Below, in pieces: positions 41,962 through 54,200 of a stretch of DNA of 64,000 bases. Both the position numbers and the translations under genes were made by a program. Source of the DNA: Mytilus galloprovincialis (lineage: Eukaryota > Mollusca > Bivalvia > Mytilida > Mytilidae); assembly GCF_965363235.1 (NCBI RefSeq), contig NC_134847.1, forward strand, positions 51,522,805 through 51,586,804, written 5' to 3'. Within the stretch, counting starts at the first letter, position 1, and each line of letters begins with the position of its first letter. The notes beneath the pieces are model-generated. The model saw nothing but the letters and a program-made list of their open reading frames with translations. It was not told the origin of the DNA and did not search any database.

Positions 41962-42147
41962 GTTGATGTTTACAAAAAGGACATGTGCCTGGAACTCTTT
42001 CCAAAGAAAACTAAAAAGTTATTCATTTGCGTTCTCGGATTTAACCATAACCTTTAATGAAGAAATCCGAGACCATCGAAAAGGTTATACTTTCGATTTG
42101 TTTGGGCGCGTCTGCAGCAACGGATTATCAGATTATGATAGTTAAAA
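41962..42147. promoter_or_regulatory. Shared bidirectional promoter of TTLL12 and KIF25
   Basis: Only 186 bp separate the divergent start codons, so both promoters and 5' UTRs must lie here or overlap the first exons. No TATA box is evident. Two perfect inverted repeats are interleaved: TCTCGGATTT (42033-42042) with AAATCCGAGA (42063-42072), and ATAACCTTT (42047-42055) with AAAGGTTAT (42080-42088). A short CpG-bearing patch (GGGCGCG) is near 42106. The 65-aa ORF at 41948-42145 spans this and is not considered coding. Confidence 0.65.
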
Positions 42148-42216
42148 ATGCCTCTTGGAATAGATAGAAGTCACTTTTATGAGGAAAAAGTTAAGCATAT
42201 TGAAAAAAGCAACAGG
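42148..42216 (+). CDS. KIF25: KIF25 exon 1 (start codon)
   Basis: ATG at 42148 followed by 23 codons and donor AACAGG|GTGAGA. It ends in phase 0, as exon 2 requires, and its basic, helical sequence ([12 protein letters not shown]) leads into the coiled coil. Chosen by phase and donor quality; a different first exon cannot be excluded. Confidence 0.75.
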
Positions 42217-45200
42217 GTGAGAAAATAATATTATATGAGATGGACTCAACAACTGACTGAACTGTTTTAAACCTTGATCCTTGAGGGAAGTAAGATCAAG
42301 TAACAAAATGAAAATTTCTTCCCTTACTGGTTAGAAGGAGAAACGTAGACGGCCATATAAAGTAGGTTAGAGCACTGCCTTGTAAGAGAGAGGTTCCACT
42401 TCACTTCATTCGGAGGAGACAACGTGTTTTCAGTGGCAGATCCAGAACTTTTTATAAAGGGGAAAAGGGGGGGGGGAGCTTTGACTGACCTAAAGGGGGC
42501 CCCACTCTAGTCATGCTTCAGTCATTCCCTATATAATCTACCAAATTTCTCCCACAAAAGAGGGGCCCAGGCCCCGTCCTCTTAGATCTGCTTATGAATA
42601 TAGCTTAATCAGGTCAGAGGGTAATAATTAAGGAATAAAATTGAGAAAGGAAATGGTGAATATGTCAAAGCGACAACCACCCGACCATAGAGCAAACAAC
42701 AGCCGAAGGCAACCAATGGGTCTTCAATGTAGCGAGAATTCCCGCACCCGTAGGTGTCCTTCAGCTGGCCCCTAAAATATGCATAATAGTACAGTGATAA
42801 TGGACGTCATACTAAACTCCGAATTATACACAAGAAACTAAAAATTAAAATCATACAAGACTAACAAAGGCCAGAGGCTCCTGACTTGGGACAGGCGCAA
42901 AATTGCGGCGGGGTTAAACATGTTTATGAGATCTCAACCCTCCCCCTATACCTCTAGCCAATGTAGAAAAGTAAAAGAATAACAATACGCACATTAAAAT
43001 TCAGTTCAAGAGAAGTCCGAGTCTGATGTCAAAAGATGTAACAAAAGAAAATAAATAAAATGACAATAATACATAAATAATAACAGACTACTAGCAGTTA
43101 ACTGACATGCCAGCTCCAGACCTCAATTAAACTGATTGAAAGATTATGTCTTCATCATATGAATATCAGGTACAATCCCTCCCGTTAGGGGTTTAGTATC
43201 ATACTATCATAAAATATATGAGAAGAACATAACCCGTGTCATGCCAACAACTGTTTTTTTAGAAATAAATGTGTTTAGTTCCGATGCAAAGACCCTATCA
43301 GTGAATCAATGTTAAAGCCAAAATATGCAATCTTTAATGACCTGACAACAGTATCGTAACTATATCCCCTTTTAATAAGTCTATTTAAAGGTTTTGTTAG
43401 TTTCTGAGGAGAATACTGACATTTTTGTGCTTTATAAAGAATATTTCCATAAAATTTTGGATGTGAAATACCTGAACGTATAAGATGTCTGCATGTTGAG
43501 TTATATTTACGAATTATTTCCTTATACCGGTGATAAAATTTAGTAAATGTTTTGACCAGTTTGTGATATCGAAAACCCTGGTGTAATAATTTTTCAGTAA
43601 TACATAAATTTCTCTCGCTAAAATCTAATACATTGTTACATACACGAGCGAATCGTAAAAGTTGAGATATATAAACACCATAAGATGGTGACAAGGGAAC
43701 GTCACCATCTAAAAATGGATAATTAACAATAGGAAATGAAAAATCATCTCTTTTATCATAAATTTTTGTATTAAGCTTCCCATTTATGATATAGATATCA
43801 AGATCGAGGAAAGGGCAGTGGTCATTGTTATCATTAGCTTTATTTAAAGTAAGTTCTACAGGATAAATTTCTTTAGTATACATACTGAAGTCGTGCCTTT
43901 TATCTTCAGGCTTTAAATGGTAAGTTTTGGCTACAGTTAGGGTCAAATTGGTAAACATTTTATAGTGATTGGTCAAAATATCCTCATTGTGTTTTGTCAG
44001 AGGTCTCAAATAATTAACTGAATTAATTTTTTTTTTTTAATTAATGTGATTCGTCATGTTCGTCAAAATTATATGTCGATTTTGTTATCATCGTAGAGAG
44101 AGTGTACATTGTATGTTGTCATGCACCAACAGTTATCCTTACCGTCATTTTGCAAAATATTTGACTCATCATAAAGGTACCCCAAGAACGACTGTCATTC
44201 ATACTCTCTGGTTTGGGGCCCAATAATGACAATTGAAAACCCAGTGGTTAGAGAGGATATCTAGCCAGTGTACATTGTATGTGTTGTAAGACTCATGATG
44301 GTACGTGTATTTTATATAACTCTTGAGGAGGGGATGTTTGACAGGATTGCTTCTCTTGAATAGTAGATACTAAGTCAGCCCTAAGAGGTTGAGTTAAAGA
44401 AGTACACAAAATGAAGTAAAGAAATAAACATATATCATGTACAATGTATATTCATCAGATATATATTTATAATCAGTGCTGCTTGAAGCTAATAATGGAA
44501 TTTGTGGTAAAAGTTAACACTGAGTGATGAACCTATCTTTTGGTAAACTTTTGTATGCTACAAAAACATTTGAAAACAGAGTTTCTCCTAAACAGTATTC
44601 AAGTAAAACAGTGAATTAGCCTGTAACTGGATATAACCAGTAGTGAAACTTTATATGTTCTAAAAAGATAAAAGTCATAAACATCTTATAAAGGGGTTTA
44701 TGTTTTGATTTATTTTTTAAAGACTTTACTTTAACTACAGGATGGGCCAAAAAATAAAGAATAAGAAACAACGGATAGAAGAAATAGATGCATATACTCA
44801 TTTCATTTAATCTTAAGTAATATACATGTAGTGTATTATTTATCAGACACATAAACAAACTATAAGTTTTACAAGTTTTATTTGATTTAATTAACAGGTT
44901 AAAGATGAAAGAATAGGTTCATTAGAGACAGAGAATGCTATGCTTTATTTGAAACTTGCACAGTTAAGAGGGGCACTTCAACATACAAGACAAGAATCGA
45001 TTGAAATTCATGAACAGTTTGAAGATGAGAGTCGATTTAGGAAATCAGTTGCTGAGTCGGCCTGCAAATTTAAGCAAGAGCTGGATGTAAGTAGAAGATT
45101 TATGATTTATGTTTTTTTTTTCAGTTTCAAATTATTTTATCATGACTCACAGCTAAATTACAATACAGTAACCCAGTGACACAATAAAAGAAGTCATTAA

Positions 45201-48200
45201 AAGTTAACATAAAGTTTTCAACACCAGACATGACATGCATGTGTCTATACATTATATTAATAAAATCATTATTATGACTAGTCCAGAACAGTTGTTATTA
45301 AATCTTAAATCGAAACTGTATGTTTACTGCATAGCTCTGTAGAAGAAGAGAAAAAAGAGTGTAATAAAAACTTGTTTATTTAATTTTCAGAATACATGTA
45401 TAGTAAGTTTATAATATAAAATTGTGTATATAGTTGCTAAAGCTTAATCCTTTATATTTAACAATGGACACAAAAACTGTTATTGAAATAAAATTTTGAT
45501 TCTACTATCATTCTAGTGACTAATAAAATTTTATATATATTTTTGAAGAATATCAAAAAAGATATGCAGTCAGTGCAAAGTGCTGCCAAAGAAATCCCAA
45601 AGCAATTTAATGAACAGGTTCAGCATGCAAACTCAGTGGTACAAAGACATAAAATGGCTTTCCAATCCCAGAGTTCTAGTCTGTCAGAGCTTCAGGAAAG
45701 ATTGGCTCATATGGAATTGACGCTTCATGATGTAACAGATAGACATGCTAAAGAAAAAAAAAGAAGACAGGAACTTCATAACACACTCATGGTAATTAGA
45801 AGTAAAAAAAATATGGAACTTTTACTCAAACTAAAACATTATAACTTTTATTCAAGGTAAAAACATAGAAGTTGTGATTTTGGTTCCTCTCCTGCCCTAC
45901 TTTTTTTCACCACTTTCTAAATAGATGGTTTTTTTTTACAATTTTTATTTGTTTAAGAACAAGCGTCCCCTTATCAAAGATTAATTTCCTTGGCCTTACA
46001 AAAAAATATTGATAATTCAGTCTTGAAATATTTAATTACTTATTGTACAATTGTCCATACCCTTAACCCTTTCCCCTGATATTTTCTCATTTGTCTCATT
46101 GGCAATTATACATCATCTTCTTATATTTAAATGAATCACATTTATGCAACATTTAAAAAAAACTACTTTTTGTGCAGTTCTGTCACATTCAAGATTGCAA
46201 CATCACAATTAATGAAGTGTAGAAATGGAGGAATTCAACTGTTTAAATTCAATAAATAAAAAGGAAACAAAAGGAAAATATGAGACTTGTCAACTCACAT
46301 CCAAATTGTAGGAGTTGTCTACCCTGTGACAACCCATCATCTCAATTGACAGATGATTTTAAGGAATTACTGTGTCCTTCCCTCAGTGGGATAATTTCCA
46401 GAGGTGTCTCCCATGTGACAACCCATCATCTCAATTGACAGATGATTTTAAGGAATTACTGTGTCCTTCCCTCAGTGGGATAATTTTAGGGAAAGCATCC
46501 AGGAGGTACCGTTTTAGCGAGTTATTTTTGCGGGGTGTAAATTTTCACTTATTTTTGCTTATTTTCGCGGATAGAACGAAATCAGCAAAATAAATTCTGC
46601 AAATTTAACAGGGCACATGCAAGATAATAAGAATAGATATTGTATAACATGAGCTGCTTTGGATAGAAATCGAACTAATTAGGCAATTGCACATATACAA
46701 GGTAAAAAAAAGAAGATGTGGTATGATTAACAACTATAGGTCACTGTATGGTCTTCAATAATGAGCAAAGCCCATACTTGTATTATACTATGATTGATTT
46801 TGGTCTATTAAGGTGGTACCTAACACTACAGGGAGATAACTCTGTAAAGTCAGCTAAACGTTTTAATTACGTTGTGTTGTAAAAGGAATATTAAGCTTCT
46901 CAATGATCAAAATTGATGTTTGTCAAACTGCTATATAACCAGTGTAATTTTTCTGACAAAACGGTTGGTTCAAAATTTTTTAAATTTTTATATTTTTGTT
47001 AAAGGGTCAAAGTAAACAATTTGAATTTTTTTTATGATAATTAAACGAGCCAAATTAATTTTAGTGAAAGTGTTGGGTACCACCTTAATTACAAAAGAAA
47101 AGCTGTAGATGAGTTTTGTTCTGTTTTGTAGGGTTCTTATAACAATTCAATTTAAATTTCAAACAGTTACAGACTATTCGTAGTGATTTATTCAACCTGA
47201 CATACGTTTATAGATTTATTGGTATTCATTCACATATGGTTGATTTCTATTTCACACAGCTCATATGTGATTTGGACTTTACTTTTTGTTACAGGAATTA
47301 AGAGGTAACATCAGAGTTCACTGTAGAGTAAGACCACTTATGGATTTTGATAGAGGTCAAGAGGATATGTCAAGTTTTGGAAGGTAACACAGAAGATTAA
47401 AGAGTTTTTATTGATATGAAGTCATTAGAAGTTTAATTTGTCTTTTCTATACAAAGGGAAACACATATGTATTTATACTGATGTTATCCACATGTCAATG
47501 AATGCATTTATGAATCTGTTCATTTTAACCAACAATCAACATGTCCATTATAACAAAAAAATTTAACTTAGTGATAAACTTTTTTTCATAGTGCAACCAG
47601 TGCAAACCATATAAAATTTTGAAATAAATTCAAAGATAAATAGTATTTCTTAAAAGTTTTTTTGTTTCTATGTAATAATATATATATAGTATTCTTTTCA
47701 AATATAATTATAATAACTCTTTAATTTTTAGACAAGGAGCCAAGTCAGAAGTTGTGGTACACTTTGTAGATGATGTAAGTATATTTGTCTGTCTTTTTCT
47801 ATTTTAGCCTTGGCATTGTCAGTTTATTTTCAATTTATTAGTTTGATGTCCCTCTGGTATCTTTCACCCCTCTTTTATTAAAAGATACAGACTCTCGTTG
47901 CTTGCTTGCCTTGAGTTCAGGTGGTTGAATATTCAATCACTGGCCACGTGACACTGAGGACTCAAAATTGTAATTTGCTGCTAATCTCCTCTTCTCACAT
48001 TGAATTTAGGAGTAAGAACAAAGACTGATTGTTCAATGTCAACATATGTTTGCTCCTCCTGTCTTCATGTGTTACCTAGTGAACAAACACATTAAAGAGT
48101 ATCCTAGTCTAGTAAAAAGCAGAGTTTGTATTCATATCACATCAACAAGTTCTCATCCTAATATTTTTTTATCGAAGGTCAAGGGTTTTCTCAGAGCACT

Positions 48201-51200
48201 TCTCCACGCATAAAATCTGACTGCCACAAAATAACTGAAAAGTGGCGCTTAAAAGTGGCGCTGAAACACCAACAATTAAATTAACCTCATCCTGATATGC
48301 ATGTAATATTTGCCACTGGACTTTAAACATCAATCCATCTGTCCATCTATTAATTTTCAAACATTTCCTTTTTTATTCCTTATGGTTTTTTTTAATTTTT
48401 AATAAACTAGGCACATTTATAAGGTTTATAACCATTTTAAGGTATTGGTATTTCATTATTTTTGCAGAATAATAAAAATATCTTATATTACAGGAAAATG
48501 TTTGTGTGAGAACAACAAAACATAACAAAGTGTTTGAATATGAAAGGTATGAATTATTTACCCTCAAACTGCTATTAATCAAAATGTATTATACATGTAT
48601 TACTTTATTTTTATCAGCTGTATATAATAGAGTTATTGTAAATATATTTATGCTTTGATTATTGTTGAGGGACCTCTGTGACCAAGTGTTCTAAGTAGTT
48701 AATACTATAAACACTAGTCCTTCAATATTGAGGTTGTGAGTTCTAACCCCGCTCGTGTGGGGGCACTTTTGAATGTTTCATTTAAAATTACAAAATTTTA
48801 TATTTCAATACTTATCTGTAAATAAAATGTAAACATCTATGAAATTGAAACAAACTTTTCACCGTTATTTTCTCTTTCTTTTTTAATAGTGTTTCTTACT
48901 GTGAGCTTTTCACCTGTTGTTTTTGCATAGTGGTTTGTAGTATATAGTTATAAGCACTTAACTTATGAATAGATTATTCCCTGCTACTGTTTGCCCTGAA
49001 CTAAATAGATTTTTTACATTTTAGAGTGTATGACATGACAGAAACACAAAATGGTTTGTTTGATGAAGTTCAACCAATGTTAACATCACTATTAGATGGG
49101 TAAATATTTATCTTAGTTGATAATTAAACAAATACATTGCATAATAATAAAATTGAGAATGGAAAAGGGGAACGTGTCAAAGAGACAACAACCAGACCAA
49201 AGAGCAGACAACACATGTAAATTGTAAAATTATCAGGCTTACTTTTACTGACTTTCCACAGTCTGTATGTATTTGTTTTGTGTGCTTTAGTGAGTATTGA
49301 CCAATTAAAATGAAATAGAATTTAATTGTCAATTTCAAAATTCACAGACAGACAGCCTAAAAATTACCATGTGTATGACTGAAGTTCTCATCAAACTAGT
49401 TATAGATTCTAATCTTTTACTCAAAAAAGTAGAGAGAAAATGAATATTTTGTTTGTAGTTTTTAAAGGAATTTTAAATAAATATTGGAATATGTGAAATA
49501 AAAAATAAATCATAGGAAAAAGGATACTACTATATACAAAAAAGGAGATATGGTATGATTGTCAATGAGACAACTCTCCACAAGAGATCAAATGACACAG
49601 AAATTAAGAACTATAGGTCACTGTATGGTCTTCAACAATGAACAAAGCTCATACCTTATAGGCAGCTATAAAAGGCCCTGAAATGACAATTGTAGAAAAT
49701 TCAAACAATAAAACTAATGGCCTAATTTATGTACAAAAAAATGAATGGAAAACAAATATGTAACACATTAACAAATGACAACCACGGAATTACAGGCTTC
49801 TGACTTGGGACAGGCAGATACATACTTTGCATTTATTATTATATCTAGGATACTAATTTCAGTGTAGATCTTAGCTAAGACTAACCACACTTGATTTCAA
49901 AACTACAAAACTAGATATCTTGATATAAGCATTTTTAGCCCTAAAACCATACAATCAAATGTTTTGGAATTTACAATAATGTAAATTGTTACACAGTAGC
50001 CAGGAAATCAAACAAATTTACAACATATCACAAGTATTTTAATGGTTAAAACATTTATATTAAGGTGGTACAAAACACCTTGACTAAAATTAATTTGGCT
50101 CATTTAATTTTCATAAAATTTTAACAAAATATTTACTATGATCCTTTGACAAAAATATGAAAATTAAAAAAAAAAACTTGAACCAAACACCTTTTTGGAA
50201 AAATTATATTGGATATATATAGCAGTTTGATAAATACTAATTTTAATCATTCAAAATTTTAATATTATCTTTACAACACAATGTGATTAAAATGTTTAGC
50301 TGCTTTTAACAGAGTTATCTCCCTGTAATGTTATGTACATCCTTAATTTGAATTATTTATTGGTAGATATAACATATGTATCATGGCCTATGGACAGACA
50401 GGAAGTGGAAAGACACATACCATGTTAGGGTCACACAAAAATGAGGATTACAATCCTACACGAGAAACCCATCCAGATGAGGGTGTAATACCGAGAGCAG
50501 CTAGAGAATTATTTAGGTAGGCCAAATAAAAAATATGTGTGTTTCCTATTTTTCTGCCTTCCTTATATTTTAAGCTTAGAAAGAGCCTGCCTACAAGTGT
50601 TTTTGGTTATTTTTCAATAAGCACTGTTAAAGGCTGAATTTCTCTCCCATAGACTCAATGTAAAATAAAAAATGTAAAATAAAAAAAGTCCCTACCTACC
50701 GCATAAATTAGACTGAAGAATTTAAAAAGTAAAACTAATGTTATTTTGTTTATCAATTCATTTGACCTTCCTTGTATTTTCAAAGCCTTTAAATTTTTTT
50801 AACAGCAAAACAATTCTGTCAGCAAAACAATTATGTTTTTTACTGAATTAAATGATCAAGCATTCATTTTTTTAAGGTTGAAGGGGTGCTTATTTTCTTT
50901 TATGCTATTCCTGATATAGCATGTATATCTCTCCATTTACTTCCAGACTGACATCAGAGAAACAGAAAGGAACACATACTGTGGAAGTCTCAGTGGTAGA
51001 AATATACAACAATGACATCCGTGACCTTCTGAGTCATGACCCAAACATCAAACATGATATCAATACCGGTCAGGACAACTCTATAAGTTTGCCTACCATT
51101 ATTTCCAAGTAAGATAATTCTACAGGTTTGCCTACCATTATATCCAAGTAAAATAATTCTACAAGTTTGTCTAACATTTATTTGTCCAAGTAAGATGACT

Positions 51201-54200
51201 GTTGATTCATTATTTTTTGTTAAATACCAATTTTCTTGGATTTCCTGGGTACAGGTGAGCCATGAACACATTTAAACGTTCAAGGACTTAAAAAAATCCA
51301 TAGGCTTGAATGCAGACTATTGCAAAACTACAAAATTAAATATCCATAAAATTGAAACTTAACCTCAAACTGAAGGAAATTGGTACCCAAGAAAATAAAT
51401 GAAACCCAAAAATAAAACACTCAAAGAAAATATGAAAACCTTTTTTTTTCTTTAAAAAAAATGTGAAGTATGAATAAGAAAGAACACGAGTAGCACTGCC
51501 ACTAATACTTATTGAAATAAGCATGTGCCTAAAGTACACTTCAACTCAATTTTAAGGTATTTTGTCCACTAACCTTTACTTTAAATTGAAAAAAAGAATA
51601 CCAAGTTATATGTTCAACTTTGATTTAACAGAGTACAACATGGTCTGTGTGTAGGAAGAGAATCAGCCACTTTGATTCATGAACATTCAAGTCATTCAAT
51701 TTTATTAGTGCCAGCATGATTCTATAATATAAATTTTTCAGACAAGTAGATACAGTATATGATGTCATGTGCTTAGTACAACATGGTCTGCACACGAGAA
51801 GAGAATCAGCTTCTTTGATTCATGAACATTCAAGTCATTCAAGTTTATAAGGGCCAGCATGATTCTATAATATATATTTTTTTTTCAGACAAGTAGATAC
51901 AGTATATGATGTCATGTGCTTAGTACAACATGGTCTGAACACGAGAAGAGAATCAGCCACATTGGTTCATGAACATTCAAGTCATTCAAGTTTATAAGGG
52001 CCAGCATGATTCTATAATATATTTTTTTTTTTCAGACAAGTAGATACAGTATATGATGTCATGTGCTTAGTACAACATGGTCTGAACACGAGAAGAGAAT
52101 CAGCCACATTGGTTCATGAACATTCAAGTCATTCAAGTTTATAAGGGCCAGCATGATTCTATAATATATATTTTTTTTTCAGACAAGTAGATACAGTATA
52201 TGATGTCATGTGCTTAGTACAACATGGTCTGCACACACGAAGAGAATCTGCCACTATGGTTCATGAACATTCAAGTCGATCACATCTGGTTGTGACCTTA
52301 ACAGTTGTTTCTCCGGCTCCAAGCTTCTTCTCTAAAAACTCAGCACCAGGAGATAGTAAGATACTAATTTTCTGTTTATTGATATTTATTTTCTTTTTAT
52401 ATATAATCAATAAATCACAGGATATGTGAAAAAAAAGAGAAATTTTTGATAGCTGTCTCCCTTATTTCCTTTCATTTTTATATTATATTAAAAGGAATAA
52501 CAATTGAAATTGTCCTACTAAATGGAATCAAATTGATTAATTTTTTTTGTTGCGGCATTTCATGTGTTTTTCTTGTTGTACCTAATTAGCATCACTGTTT
52601 TCTAATTCTAATGTTTGCTGCACCTTGAATTAATCAAGCTTTGGCAGGAACATCATTTTTATTTTTATATATAGGTTTAAATCTGAATAACAATTTAGAT
52701 ATACAAATGTATAACAAGTCTTTTAATTACTATTGAAAGCGAATCATGGACTCACTAATAAAAATCCATCAAAAATACACATGAAGCCAAATAGTTCAAT
52801 TCAGAATTTCATCTTCTGTCATAGTATTATATTGTGCAGTCTCTTCTAGTATCCGTGGAAACTGATCATCCAAAATAATGATTTTCGCATAGTGCAACAG
52901 AATAGCTTAATTCAAAATTCATCTTCCATCCTTATATAATATAGTGCAATATCCTAGTAAATGATGTCCGAAGTATAAAACAGATTCTTATATGATGTTC
53001 TTCTTTTGCTTTGGAAACGAGGCATGTTCTAATTTCAATAAAAACATGGCCTGCACCTGATTGACACCACAATTGAAATTGCAACATCAGTTGTATTTTG
53101 GACAACACTAGGGATCAAAATGGACTTTTATATTGGTGTTGCTTGCTAGGAAAATAAATAAAAATTTTCTAAAAGAAACTTTACATTTATCTGTTTACTT
53201 TTGTGAAATGGTTGCTTTTCTGTAGTTTTTTTGCTTCATAAAATAAAAATAGCCATTTTTCAAAACATATATTAGGTCTGCTTCAAAGTATCAAAGTTTT
53301 AAATTTTCCTGTAGAATCTAAATTATTCTATCATGCCATGTTCCGTGCCTATTTTAACATGGGTAGGCATTATATTTGTCAACACTACACCTGGCTAACG
53401 CTAGATATAAAGCTATTGACAAATATAATGCCTACCCATGATAAAATGAGCATAGAGCATAACATAAAAGAATTACTTCTTAAACATCCACAACTGTGAT
53501 ATTCTGATTATGCAGAACCATTCCTGAGTTAAACAACTAAGCACCAATTATGAACCCAACTCAATTAATATCAAACATGATTTCTATGAATATAAATATA
53601 TTATAAATATAAAATATGATTTCTAAAAATTATCAATTTGTTTTTTTATAACAGAGCCTACAGCCAAAACATTGCAACGTATGTTCTCATTAATTGAATG
53701 CACCCTTCAGTTTGGCTACATAAGATTTTTATTGAATGATGTGTTATTTAGATTTTATTTATGTGTTATTTTGTTTGTATGTATTTATGTGTTGAACCCA
53801 TGCATGCAAGTTTCTCTTTGCTCATTACAAAACAATTTAGAATGTATAATTCTATTCTAGGCGTGCATAAAATAAAATTGTAGGGTTGCCAACTTTCTAA
53901 GCATTCAAAGTTTTCTTGAAAAATATTTCTTAACAATACCATTTCTCCTAGTTCTTGCCATTGTTTGCTTCTCTAGTAATGTCTAGAAATTATTGCATGA
54001 TAGTTGGAATATTAAAAATTATTAAATACTTGTAATATTGAGAAGATCAAAACTGTAAATTCAGGAATTATTGCGATGTTTTTAAAATTGCAAAAAATGC
54101 AACAGGGTTACAACCACAATAATTTTAACTCGCATTTTAAAATCTTTTATATGAGTTAAACAGAATTTTTCTCAATATCACAAAAAATTTAAATAGCATT

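Noticed and set aside
41948..42145. 65-aa ORF across the divergent promoter as the KIF25 start
   Set aside because: It stops at 42145, three bases before the ATG that joins exon 2 in frame, and it overlaps the TTLL12 first exon antisense; no support as coding.
51633..52182. Mutually exclusive alternative exons of KIF25 (Dscam-like array)
   Set aside because: All decoy copies stop at the same TAA and have no donor, so they cannot be spliced through; only terminal use remains possible.
51742..52183. 147-bp period as a nucleosome-related design
   Set aside because: The number matches nucleosomal DNA length, but the repeat is explained by duplication of an exon segment plus spacer; the match is most likely chance.
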